64,000 bases of DNA from Ignavibacteria bacterium (GCA_016710985.1 JADJTX010000023.1:20993-84992); one strand, 5' to 3'. Counted from the stretch's first letter, positions 29,731 through 39,519 are shown. Notes: generated from the sequence alone by a model not told the origin. Translations and numbers: made by a program.

Positions 29731-30363
29731 TTATTGAATAAAGTGTTTTTTAAAAAGAAGAATGTTTCCTGATTTGAAACTGATTGTAATCTTATCTGAA
29801 ATGGATTTGTTTAATGTGCCCTCTTTTACTCCGAACTCCAGACTTTGATTGCTCAATCTGTATTCTAAACCGGTTGTGATAATTTTGTCTGCTTTGGGTA
29901 ATGCAAGAAGCGAAATAACTTCACCCTTTTTATATTTAAAGGTTGTCTCTTTTTTAATGAAAAATATTTCAAATACATCCGTAATAATTTTTATATCCGA
30001 TTTTTTATAGTACCTTTTTAGTATGCTGAAATTATTCAGAGTATGATCGGGTCTTAAACTTACAGCGCCAAAAACCCTTATTGATGTTTTGCCTTTTTGA
30101 AGGCAATGAATTAGACACTTTTCAAAATCAGTTTTATTCTGATCAGTGACTTTAATTACTTCAGAGTTATTTTTTTGAAAAAAGTTTAATGTCCCCTTAG
30201 ATATTGAATCCAGATCGCCGAGTATTACATCCGGCTTTACACCGATTTTTTTTAAGTAATTTGCTCCTCCGTCTGCCGCAACAATAAAAGAATTTTTCTT
30301 CACGAATTTTTTTACAACTTTAAAATCCGGGAATTTTCCGTTTAAAAAAATTAATGTATGCAT
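29731..30363 (-). CDS. thiN: Thiamine pyrophosphokinase
   Basis: Transfers pyrophosphate from ATP to thiamine. The 210-residue protein shows the catalytic region VAADGGANYLKKIGVKPDVI, LGDLDS, DQNKTDFEKCLIHCL and RPDHTLNNFSIL, plus the C-terminal thiamine-binding part (TTGLEYRLSNQSLEFG). It is intact with ATG at 30363. No TPP-riboswitch sequence was found upstream. The next gene on the same strand, a sodium symporter, begins on the base after its stop. Confidence 0.9.
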   Translation of the reverse strand: MHTLIFLNGKFPDFKVVKKFVKKNSFIVAADGGANYLKKIGVKPDVILGDLDSISKGTLNFFQKNNSEVIKVTDQNKTDFEKCLIHCLQKGKTSIRVFGAVSLRPDHTLNNFSILKRYYKKSDIKIITDVFEIFFIKKETTFKYKKGEVISLLALPKADKIITTGLEYRLSNQSLEFGVKEGTLNKSISDKITISFKSGNILLFKKHFIQ

Positions 30364-30683
30364 TTTCAGTACTGCAATATTGGAATTATAAATACAAAAT
30401 TATAGATAAAATTTCATTTAAGTTTTTGACATAAACACTTGTATTAAGAAATAAATTAATTTAAAAAAATAATTTTTGTATGAATGAATCTCTTGATTAG
30501 TAGAAAAATTATAGTAATATTGCCATTAAAAATTCTACAGAAGTAGAAAGGAGAGAAAGACCCCAAATCTTTCAGTGATTCTTTTAAAAAGATATTAGTG
30601 AACTAATTCAACGGTTCCCACCCTAAAAATATCTTAACAAAATACCCCCAAGTATTTTATTAATTTTTCAGGAGAAAATTTAA
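30364..30683. other. Divergent intergenic region, possible 5' UTR of the repeat protein
   Basis: About 320 AT-rich bases between thiN and the secreted repeat protein. A TTGACA occurs at 30426. At 30550-30660 the sequence becomes less AT-rich (AGAAAGACCCCAAATCTTTC, GGTTCCCACCCTAAAAATAT) just before a Shine-Dalgarno AGGAGA at 30670-30675. I see no known riboswitch and no open frame. Confidence 0.4.
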
Positions 30684-33600
30684 ATGAAAATTTTTTTCAT
30701 CTTAATTTTCTTGTTATCAATATTATGTACTATTGATAGTAAGAATACCTTTGCCCAAATTAAAATTCAAGAAAGCTTTGAATCAAATCAGTTTCCTCCT
30801 TCTGGATGGAGTGTCAGAAATATCCTGACAGGAAACGGTGAATGGGGATCTCAGGCAGAGTATCAAATTCCGGAAATAAATGTGTAGTATCAAATTTCAC
30901 TCCTGCGGGAGCAAATAATATACTAGTCTCAAAAAGGGTAGTTCCTGCAATTGGTGATTCACTCGTTTTTTATTTTAAACAAACATTCTGGAATGTTTTT
31001 AAGGATACATTTAAAGTTCTTGTGTCCGGTACAGATTCACTTTTTAGCGGGACACCTGCTGTTCTTCTTAATTTTATTGACGGGCAGAATTATCCTGTTC
31101 CTTCAGGCTACGGACGATATACTGCAAGCCTCAATTCATTTGCGGGTCAGACGGTCTGGCTTGGATTTCAGCATCTTAATGTTAACGGCGATAACATTCG
31201 ACTCGATGACATTAGTGTGGGTCAAAATGGTCCTCCGGTGATTACTTTCGATTCTCTCTTTAATATCAATAATCTCTCAAACAGAATTTTAACTAATGTT
31301 GGAATTACTGACTCAGAAGGGGTAGATACAACATCAGGAAAAAAGCCGAGAATTTATTTTAAACGAATGCGTGATGCAAATACTTCTGAAGGCTGGAAGT
31401 TTACTGAAGCTAATAATAATATCTCACCATTTGAATTCACCATTGACTATTCATTGCTGAGTGAAATAAATCCAGGAGACACCATACAGTATTTTGTTGT
31501 AGCACAGGAAATAAAATTGCAGCCAAAGGTTGGTATTAATTCGGGAACTTTCGCTTCTCCTCCTCAGAATGTTGCTCTGACATCTGCTGCATTCCCGATC
31601 GGAGGTGTAATAAATTCTTACAAGATAAATGACGCACCTGCTATTTCATATTCAGTGCTGACAAGCAAATTAAACGCGCGGGGTGATCCGCCTTCTTCGG
31701 CTGACAAGTACAAATAATTTTTCAAACCGAACTTTAAGTAACGTTGAAATTTCAGATTCAGATGGGATCGATACAGCAACAGGTATGGGTCCAAGAATTT
31801 ATTTTAAACGGTCCGGTGATGAAAATACTTCAGAAGGCTGGAAGTTTTCTCAGGCAAATAATAATACCTCTCCGTTCGAATTTACAATTGATCATACTTT
31901 GCTGACAGGATTAGCTTTTGGAGATTCAATACAGTATTTCATAGTTGCGCAGGACATCCAGGCTCAGCCGTCAGTGAGTATCAACTCAGGGGAATTCGCT
32001 TCACCTCCGATAAATGTTTCTCTTACATCATCAGCGTTCCCGATCGGCGGTGTAATAAATTCTTACAAGATAAATGACGTACCTGCTATTTCATATTCAG
32101 CGCTGACAAGTGCAAATAATTTTTCAAACCGAACTTTAAGTAACGTTGAAATTTCAGATTCAGACGGAATTGATACAGCAACAGGTATGGGTCCGAGAAT
32201 TTATTTTAAACGGTCAAGTGATGAAAATACTTCGGAAGGCTGGAAGTTTTCTCAGGCAAATAATAATACCTCACCGTTCGAATTTACAATTGATCATACT
32301 TTGCTTGCAGGATTAGCTTTTGGAGATTCAATACAATATTTCATAGTTGCGCAGGATATCCAGGCTCAGCCGTCAGTGAGTATCAACTCAGGGGAATTCG
32401 CTTCACCTCCGATAAATGTTTCTCTGACATCTGCTGCGTTCCCGATCGGTGGTGTAATAAATTCTTACAAGATAAATGACGTACCTGCTATTTCATATTC
32501 AGCGCTGACAAGTACAAATAATTTTTCAAACCGAACTTTAAGTAACGTTGAAATTTCAGATTCAGACGGTATCGATACAGCAACAGGTATGAGCCCTAGA
32601 ATTTATTTTAAACGGTCCGGTGATGAAAATACTTCAGAAGGCTGGAAGTTTTCTCAGGCAAATAATAATTCCTCTCCGTTCGAATTTACAATTGATCATA
32701 CTTTGCTGACAGGATTAGCTTTTGGAGATTCAATACAATATTTCATAGTTGCGCAGGACATCCAGGCTCAGCCGTCAGTGAGTATCAACTTAGGGGAATT
32801 CGCTTCACCTCCGATAAATGTTTCTCTTACATCTGCTGCATTTCCGATCGGCGGTGTAATAAATTCTTACAAGATAAATGACGTACCTGCTATTTCATAT
32901 TCAGCGCTGACAAGTACAAATAATTTTTCAAACCGAACTTTAAGTAACGTTGAAATTTCAGATTCAGACGGTATCGATACAGCAACAGGTATGGGTCCGA
33001 GAATTTATTTTAAACGGTCCGGTGATGAAAATACTTCAGAAGGCTGGAAGTTTTCTCAGGCAAATAATAATACCTCTCCGTTCGAATTTACAATTGATCA
33101 TACTTTGCTGACAGGATTAGCTTTTGGAGATTCAATACAATATTTCATAGTTGCGCAGGATATCCAGGCTCAGCCGTCAGTGAGTATCAACTCAGGAGAA
33201 TTCGCTTCACCTCCGATAAATGTTTCTCTGACATCTGCTGCATTCCCGATCGGCGGTGTAATAAATTCTTATGAAATAAGCGGACTATGCGACATCGGTA
33301 TAGAAAATGAAATTTATCCTGACGGGATTATAAGCATTTGTAATTCAGAAAAAATTCTTCCTACAGCAGTAATAAAGAATTACGGATCACTAAACCAGAT
33401 TATTCCATTTGATATAATATATTCCATCACAGGTTTGATAAACTATACAAGCGTTAAGCAGGATACCTTGTCTTCAGGAAGTACAAAGACAATATATTTC
33501 GATACAGTATTAATAAATGAACCCGGTATATACTTTGTAAAAGTATATACTAGTCTTCAGTCTGACCAAAATCCTGTTAATGATACATTAAGTTCATCTT

Positions 33601-34907
33601 TCCCGGTCCTGAACCGAAACTATGGTGGAGGTCAATTGTTAAACAGTAATTATTATTTTGCAAATTCTACTTCGTGTTCTTCACCAGCACCGTCAAAACC
33701 CGAATTTTGCTGGAAGGATACCAGCGGAAGTAAAAGTTTAATTATTAATTCTGAGGACAAATCAGATGGATTACTGGCAGGGAACATTGATAACGGATTT
33801 TTCAGTCTTGGGAATATTCTTCCTCCGGGACATAAAATAAAATTTTTTGATTCTGAGTACGATTCAGTTTTTATTTCAACAAACGGAATGATAGGGTTCA
33901 TAAAAAATGATTTATTGTTTTCAACAGATCCAAGTCTGGTTAACAATATATTCTTGCAGCCGTTTCCTGTATTTGCGCCACTATGGATTGATATGGATTT
34001 TGAGAACATTTTGGTTTCGGGAGCCAGGTTAAGCTACAAAGTTTCAGGTAATCAATTAATACTGACTTATGACAAAGCACCTTTAAAATCCGGCGGTGAA
34101 ATGGACTACATTAGTTTTCAGGTTTGTATTGAATTTGGGACTTCACTAATTGTAAACTCCAGATTTCTTGTTCAATATAATGAAAATTCGTCCGGAGTAA
34201 ATTTTAATGAAAACTACCGGAATAATTCTTTACCTTCACATTTAGTCGGATTAAAAAGCATTGACCCTGACAATTACTTAATTTACCGTTCTAAAGATTC
34301 AGCTGGTGTATCAATTGATGGTCCTATTTTTAATTCTTCCTTGGCTGTTGAATTCGGAACTGATAATACGAATTTAAACAGCAAGTGCTCTCAGCTGGAT
34401 ATAAAAGTCTTACTGGAAGCAGTCTACCCGTTAAGTGATACCATATCAGTATTGCTAAGGGATACCAGAGCACCTTACGATATTTTAGAAACTAAAAAAA
34501 TTCTGATTGATACATCAGGAGCCGGGTCGTCAGTATTTACTATACCTGTTGAACATCACAGATATTATCTGGTAATTAAGCATCGAAATTCAATCGAGAC
34601 TTGGAGCAAGGCTAATGGTGAATTATTCAGTTCAAATCTATTAAATTATGATTTTTCAACAGATCAGTCTAAAGCATTTGGCGGTAATATGTTATCCAGA
34701 AACGGGCGAGCGTATATATATACAGGTGATGTCAATCAGGATAACGTAGTTGACGGAGATGACAATATTGAGGTATACAATAAATCAAATAATTTTTTGA
34801 CAGGATATGTACCTGAAGATGTGAATGAAGACAGGGTGGTCGATCTGGATGATTTAATTTTTACATATAACAACGTTTTAAATTTTGTAATTATTAACAA
34901 GCCATGA
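30684..34907 (+). CDS. Giant secreted protein with five 134-aa repeats and dockerin-like C-terminus (two frame disruptions)
   Basis: ATG 30684 has a good Shine-Dalgarno and a signal peptide (FFILIFLLSILCTIDSKNTFA). A jelly-roll-like N-terminal domain (FESNQFPPSGWSVRN, VWLGFQHLNVNGDNIRLDDI) of the kind found in secreted proteases and adhesins is followed by one divergent and four near-identical repeats of 134 residues. The C-terminus has the shared module (APYDILET, KHRNSIETWS, GDVNQDNVVDGDD, DVNEDRVVDLDD, YNNVLNFVIINKP). The frame is broken near 30854 (one G missing restores WGSQGRVSNSGN) and by a 43-base insertion at 31666-31708. Likely a surface or extracellular binding protein of about 1,400 residues. 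Confidence 0.75.
31230..33318 (+). repeat. Five tandem 402-bp coding repeats
   Basis: A divergent first unit (about 31230-31656) is followed by four almost identical 402-bp units starting at 31711, 32113, 32515 and 32917. Each encodes LSNVEISDSDGIDTATGM, PRIYFKRS, ENTSEGWKFSQANNN, SPFEFTIDHTLL, DSIQYFIVAQDIQAQPSVSI and AAFPIGGVINSY. Such identity points to recent expansion or gene conversion and makes this stretch prone to assembly collapse. Confidence 0.93.
31657..31708. repeat. 43-bp insertion flanked by 9-bp direct repeats inside the repeat gene
   Basis: GCTGACAAG occurs at 31657-31665 and again at 31700-31708, flanking 34 bases that are more GC-rich than the surroundings (ACGCGCGGGGTGATCCGCC). 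All other repeat units have a single GCTGACAAG here. Removing 31666-31708 exactly restores the reading frame and the repeat pattern. Confidence 0.8.
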
Positions 34908-34942
34908 TTTAACTGCTCAAATTTAAAATTTTATTCTTAGAT

Positions 34943-34975
34943 GATCCCGGGAGAAAATTTTTCCGGGATTATTTA
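34943..34975 (+). terminator. Probable intrinsic terminator after the repeat protein
   Basis: GATCCCGG (34943-34950) pairs with CCGGGATT (34963-34970), allowing one G-T pair, followed by ATTTATTT. It lies 36 bases after the stop codon. Confidence 0.65.
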
Positions 34976-34987
34976 TTTATAGTTTAC

Positions 34988-35085
34988 AAAACGCCAATCG
35001 GATGACAAGCATCAAGTAAAAAGATTATTTTAAAAACCAATCCGCAAAATCAACTAAAATTGATGTAATCCGACGGCTGTGAATC
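34988..35085. repeat. Imperfect inverted repeat (family C)
   Basis: CCAATCGGATGACAAGCATC (about 34990) pairs imperfectly with TTGATGTAATCCGACGGCTG (about 35060-35080). The TCGGAT...ATCCGA arms resemble dispersed inverted repeats seen in other bacterial genomes. It lies directly beside the family B element at 35152. Confidence 0.45.
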
Positions 35086-35151
35086 GGATCTGACTTACCT
35101 TCTTTTTTTCTGGTTGGCATTCCTGTCCGTGAGTTTATTTTATTTTACTTT

Positions 35152-35348
35152 TTACACGATGATTTTTGGGGAACAAGGATAACACTGATTTTGCTGATAT
35201 TCGCTGATAATAATGAGAATTAAAAAAATCAAAATCTAAAAAATTACAGTAATAAGTTAGATTCAAATGGAATATTTTTACAATCAAATAAAAAATCCGT
35301 TCTTTTTCAGCTCAATCCTCGTTATCCGCGTTCTATTTTTCTCGTGTA
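35152..35348. repeat. Dispersed inverted-repeat element, family B copy 2
   Basis: The left arm (35155 on: TACACGATGATTTTTGGGGA, AACAAGGATAACACTGATTT) and right arm (AGCTCAATCCTCGTTATCCG, CGTTCTATTTTTCTCGTGTA) are imperfect inverted repeats with an AT-rich core, matching copy 1 at 19924. With the family C repeat it fills the 529-base gap before the transketolase gene. Confidence 0.75.
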
Positions 35349-35436
35349 CAATGTTTAATTTAATAGTATAGATTATTCATTTGAAAACCAAATGTATAAA
35401 AAGTATTTTTGTTTTTTAAATAATTTAATTTACAAA

Positions 35437-36393
35437 ATGAATTTCAATTTAGAAGATCCTGAGCTAAAGGAAACAAGACAGGGATTTGCTGATGCCCTTG
35501 TAGACGCAGGAAAGGAAAACATCGACATTGTAGTTTTGGGAGGAGATGTTACAGGTTCAGTAAAGACAAATCTTTTCCGTGATGCATATCCGGACAGATT
35601 TATTTCTGTCGGAGTTGCAGAGCAGGATATGATGGGAACAGCCGCGGGACTTGCGCTTGCAGGCAAGATTCCGGTTGCTTCTGCTTATGGGGAATTTGCC
35701 ACAGGCCGACCTTTTGATCAGATCAGGCAGTCTATTGCATACAGTGAAATGAATGTAAAAATATGTGCATCACACTGCGGCATTACTGTCGGACCTGACG
35801 GTGCAACGCATCAGTCATTTGAAGATGTTGCAATTATGAGAGTTCTTCCAAATATGAATGTTGTAACGCCCTGTGATTATAATCAGACTTACAGAGCGGT
35901 AAGACTGGCTCTCGATACAATCGGTCCGTTCTATATAAGATTTTACCGTGAGAAGTCGGCAAACTTTACTGATATGAATTCTCCTTTTGAATTTGGTAAA
36001 GCTGACACATTGATTGACGGAAGTGATGTTACTTTGATTGCGAGCGGACTTCTGGTCTGGGAAGCAATAATGGCTTCTTCAAAGCTGAAGAAAGACGGTA
36101 TCAGCGCAAGAGTTGTCAATTTACATACAATAAAACCTATAGATAAAGAAACAATAATAAAATGTGCAAAGGAAACAGGATTAGTAATAACCTGTGAAGA
36201 TCATCAATGGCAGTGCGGATTGTTTGGAGCAGTTGCGGAAGTTCTTTCTTTATATCATCCCACTAAAATGGATTATATAGCCATTGATGATACCTTCGGG
36301 GAGAGTGGAATAATTGCTTCGGAACTTATGAGTAAATTCCAAATTGACCGGGAGGCAATTTACAGGAAGGTAAAGAAACATTTAAAAAAATAA
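35437..36393 (+). CDS. Transketolase C-terminal subunit
   Basis: A 318-residue protein from ATG 35437 (NLEDPELKETRQGFADALVD), containing the pyrimidine-binding and C-terminal domains of transketolase: VVLGGDVTGSVKTNLF, RFISVGVAEQDMMGTAAGLA, FATGRPFDQIRQSIAYSEM, CASHCGITVGPDGATHQSFE. It corresponds to the second half of a split transketolase, which needs a separate N-terminal TPP-binding subunit. No such gene is adjacent here. An in-frame upstream start at 35392 adds a non-homologous 15-residue tail, so I prefer 35437. Confidence 0.88.
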   Translation: MNFNLEDPELKETRQGFADALVDAGKENIDIVVLGGDVTGSVKTNLFRDAYPDRFISVGVAEQDMMGTAAGLALAGKIPVASAYGEFATGRPFDQIRQSIAYSEMNVKICASHCGITVGPDGATHQSFEDVAIMRVLPNMNVVTPCDYNQTYRAVRLALDTIGPFYIRFYREKSANFTDMNSPFEFGKADTLIDGSDVTLIASGLLVWEAIMASSKLKKDGISARVVNLHTIKPIDKETIIKCAKETGLVITCEDHQWQCGLFGAVAEVLSLYHPTKMDYIAIDDTFGESGIIASELMSKFQIDREAIYRKVKKHLKK

Positions 36394-36425
36394 TTTCGTA
36401 CAGCTTGATAAATTGAATTAATATT

Positions 36426-37670
36426 ATGAAAACAGAAGACACAAAAAGTATTACAACTGAAATAAATATCCTAAAAATAAATTCTGAAATGGGTAAAAAA
36501 ATATCATTAAGCATTTTAGCACTTCTCATTTTGACATCAGGTATTGTGATCGGAAGCTATTTCTTTAAGGGGAACAATTCTCCGGATTTGAATCAGTCAG
36601 TAACGCCGGTTCAAAATACACTTCAGGAAAACAACAGGAATATTTCGGAATCCAGAGAGACAGCAATTACTCGAACAGTTAAAAAAGTATCTCCTACTGT
36701 CGTGGGAATAAATGTTGAGGAAGTAAGAGAAATTCAGGATCCTTTCTCCATGTTTAACAACGATCCTTTTTTCAAACAGTTTTTTAATAACAGGGGTCCG
36801 CAGACTCAGGTAGTTAAAGAACTTGGTTCAGGATATATAATTTCACCTGACGGGTATATACTTACAAATGACCATGTGGCGGGTAACGCAACAAAGATCT
36901 CCGTCACAATGACTAACGGAGAAACAATAGATGCGAGATTAATCGGGTCTGATAAAAACAGTGACGTAGCTCTTTTAAAAATTGATAAAAATAATTTAGA
37001 CTATGTAAGACTTGGAAATTCTGATGATGTCATTATTGGAGAGTGGGTAGTTGCTCTGGGTAATCCGTTTGGTTTGTTTGAAATAAATGATAAGCCTACA
37101 GTTACTGTTGGTGTCGTCAGTGCAACTGATATGAAGGTAACTGCAGAAGGAAACAGGGTTTACAAAGATATGATTCAAACAGATGCATCAATAAACGCCG
37201 GAAATTCAGGCGGTCCTCTGGTAAATGCTGACGGAGAAGTTATCGGCATGAATACGATTATTTTCACAGGCGGCGGTTACAGTAACGGAAGTATCGGAGT
37301 CGGATTTGCAATTTCAATTAACAGAGTAAAGCAGATCATGGAAGAAATAAAAGCCAATGGTAAGATAGAAAGAAATTTCAATGTAGGATTCAGAATACAG
37401 GGTATAGATGAGAGAATTGCAAAGTATCTGAAACTTGAAAAACCTGAAGGTGTAGTAGTAACTGACGTTCAAAGAGGAAGCTTGTCGGATGCAGCCGGAT
37501 TAAAACCTGAAGATGTTATAATAGAGGCTAACGGAGAGAAAATAAGAAATGAGAGAGACTTGTTGTTTATTGTTAACGATCTTAGAACAGGGGATCTTCT
37601 GAAAATGAAAATTATCAGAGGAGGTTCTGAAAAAGAAATCGAGATGAAACTAACAGCTGTGACAGGTTAA
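36426..37670 (+). CDS. htrA: HtrA/Deg-family serine protease with one PDZ domain
   Basis: Periplasmic quality-control protease anchored by an N-terminal helix (ISLSILALLILTSGIVIGSY). The catalytic triad is visible: His in LTNDHVAGNA, Asp in DKNSDVALLKI and Ser in DASINAGNSGGPLVNADGEV. One C-terminal PDZ domain follows (VVVTDVQRGSLSDAAGLKPE). At 414 residues with a single PDZ domain it resembles the DegS/HhoA type rather than two-PDZ DegP. The gene starts 32 bases after the transketolase stop; terminator at 37727. Confidence 0.93.
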   Translation: MKTEDTKSITTEINILKINSEMGKKISLSILALLILTSGIVIGSYFFKGNNSPDLNQSVTPVQNTLQENNRNISESRETAITRTVKKVSPTVVGINVEEVREIQDPFSMFNNDPFFKQFFNNRGPQTQVVKELGSGYIISPDGYILTNDHVAGNATKISVTMTNGETIDARLIGSDKNSDVALLKIDKNNLDYVRLGNSDDVIIGEWVVALGNPFGLFEINDKPTVTVGVVSATDMKVTAEGNRVYKDMIQTDASINAGNSGGPLVNADGEVIGMNTIIFTGGGYSNGSIGVGFAISINRVKQIMEEIKANGKIERNFNVGFRIQGIDERIAKYLKLEKPEGVVVTDVQRGSLSDAAGLKPEDVIIEANGEKIRNERDLLFIVNDLRTGDLLKMKIIRGGSEKEIEMKLTAVTG

Positions 37671-37726
37671 CAAATATCAGTTGCTATAAAACCCGGAAAA
37701 AAAAATTACAACTTAATATAAAAATT

Positions 37727-37769
37727 AAACCCTATTAAAAATTAAAAAAAAATCTTTAATAGGGTTTTA
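37727..37769. terminator. Bidirectional intrinsic terminator between htrA and bactofilin
   Basis: AAACCCTATTAAA (37727-37739) pairs perfectly with TTTAATAGGGTTT (37755-37767), flanked by A and T runs on both sides, serving both convergent genes. Its position supports the extended 3' end of the bactofilin gene at 37790. Confidence 0.88.
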
Positions 37770-37789
37770 AATAAAAAATATTTTCCAGC

Positions 37790-38307
37790 TCAATGGAATT
37801 TTAATACCGGTTTTTCTTTGGTCTTAGGTTCTACATGAATTTCATTCTCGCTGTCTTTTAAATCTACCTTCATATCGATAATATTGCTTTTGTTTTATCT
37901 CCCATTTTAACGGTTCCGTTAAATTTTGAACCTGTTTCAGTTGCCAGCTCTTCAATTACTATGTCTCCTTCTAAAGAACCTGATCTTTTCAGCTCAAGTT
38001 TATGAGCTTTAACGTTACCTTTTACATTTCCGTAAATTATAACATCAACTGCGTTTACATTTCCTTCGACGACTCCTTTTTCTCCGATAATGATTCCGCT
38101 TTCACCTCTTAAATTTCCGACGACATGTCCGTCAATTTTAGTAGTGGAAGGGGAGGATAAATTACCTTCAAATTTACATCCCTCACTAATTAATGTTAAA
38201 ACTTTTTCCTGAGGAGAGTTAAATGATTTAGGAGGGGTTCTAACCTCATCGCTGTAGGTTGTTTCTTTAGATTTGTTTCCAAACATTTTATTAAAATTTA
38301 ATTTCAT
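37790..38307 (-). CDS. Bactofilin (frameshift near C-terminus)
   Basis: Bactofilins polymerise into membrane-associated cytoskeletal filaments. The core beta-helix is clear: LISEGCKFEGNLSSPSTTKI, DGHVVGNLRGESGIIIGEKG, VVEGNVNAVDVIIYGNVKGN, then LELKRSGSLEGDIVIEELAT. As given the frame stops after GDKTKAILSI, but one missing A in the run near 37907 continues it as NKSNIIDMKVDLKDSENEIH for about 40 residues to a stop at 37790, just before the terminator. The tail extension is my reconstruction; the family call is firm. Confidence 0.85.
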
Positions 38308-38496
38308 AATAAGGGGTTAATTATCTATTGCAAAATACTAAAAATAAATTGCAAACTCAATTAGCGAATAAAATCATTTTTTAAAATAGTGATAAATATC
38401 CGTTAATAAGGGCTGAAATCTTTGTATCGTAAACGATAATTATATTTTAATTTTTAAAAAATGAAATACTAATTTTCATTCGTTCTGAAATGTAAT

Positions 38497-39431
38497 TTAT
38501 TCTTTATAAATTTTTATTTCAGCACCGGACCCGCTTTTAATAAACGCTCTGTACATTCCTTCTGAGTTAAATGACATCGATATGTTGTTATCTTTATCTA
38601 TTGCAATGAGTCCGCCCTCGCCGTTTATATTTTTTAGTTTTACATTAATTGCTCTGTTGCAGGCTTCCTCGAGAGAAATGCTTTTATATTCCATTAAGGC
38701 CGAAACTTCATAAGCCGTTACTGCCCTTATAAAATATTCGCCGTTTCCGGTGCAGGAAACAGCGCATGTATTGTTATTTGCGTATGTACCTGCGCCAATA
38801 ATCGGACTGTCCCCGATTCTACCGAATTTTTATTGGTCATTCCCCCTGTTGAAGTTGCAGCTGCTAAATTTCCATTTACATCTAATGCTACAGCACCGAC
38901 TGTACCGAATTTTTTTATGTTGTCTTCATCTGAATGATCAAGATGCACCTTATCTTCCTTAACAGCTTTTAAAAATTGATCATACCTGTATTGATCAAAA
39001 AAATATTCATCATCTTCAAATTTAAGATTCATCTTCACTGCAAATTCTTCAGCACCTTTACCGCTGAGATAAACGAAATTTGAGTTATCCATTATCCTTC
39101 TGGCAAGCAAAACCGGATTTTTTACATTCCTAACAGATGACACACATCCCGCGTTCAAAGTTCTTCCGTCCATTATTGAAGCATCCATTTCGTGAAAGCC
39201 TTCGTTAGTAAAAACCGAGCCTTTACCGGCATTAAACAAAGGATTGTTTTCCAGAATCTCGACTGCTTTTTGTACTGCATCCACTGAACTTCTGTTCGAA
39301 CTGAGAAGATCCCATCCTTTCATTAAGGCATCTTCAAGAGCTCTTTTGTATTTAGTCTCTTTCTCATGGGTCATTTTGGACTTAAGAATAGTACCTGCTC
39401 CTCCGTGAACCGCAATTCCGATTTTTTTCAT
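38497..39431 (-). CDS. Isoaspartyl peptidase / L-asparaginase, Ntn-hydrolase type (frameshifted)
   Basis: A type 2 asparaginase-like enzyme that matures by self-cleavage. The N-terminal part has IGIAVHGGAGTI, NPLFNAGKGSVFTNEG and MDASIMDGRTLNAGCVSSV. The nucleophile Thr begins GTVGAVALDVNGNLAAATST. One missing A in the T5 run (38827-38831 on the plus strand) interrupts the frame; restoring it gives GGMTNKKFGRIGDSPIIGAG and TYANNNTCAVSCTGNGEYFI, leading into the remaining 65-residue part. About 311 residues in total, normal for the family. It could hydrolyse isoaspartyl dipeptides, including those released from cyanophycin. Confidence 0.9.
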
Positions 39432-39519
39432 TAAAAGCGATTTTTTTGTTTGGATTAATAAAATTAAGAACTTTCTATAATATTTTATCAGATCATTACT
39501 AAGTTATAAAAAATAAAAA

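Noticed and set aside
30364..30683. TPP riboswitch upstream of thiN, or another known riboswitch before the repeat protein
   Set aside because: I looked for the CTGAGA / ACCTGATC-type conserved bases on the minus strand and for common riboswitch cores on the plus strand and found none.
31666..31708. Complete insertion sequence
   Set aside because: Only 34 bases lie between the direct repeats, with no inverted ends and no transposase.
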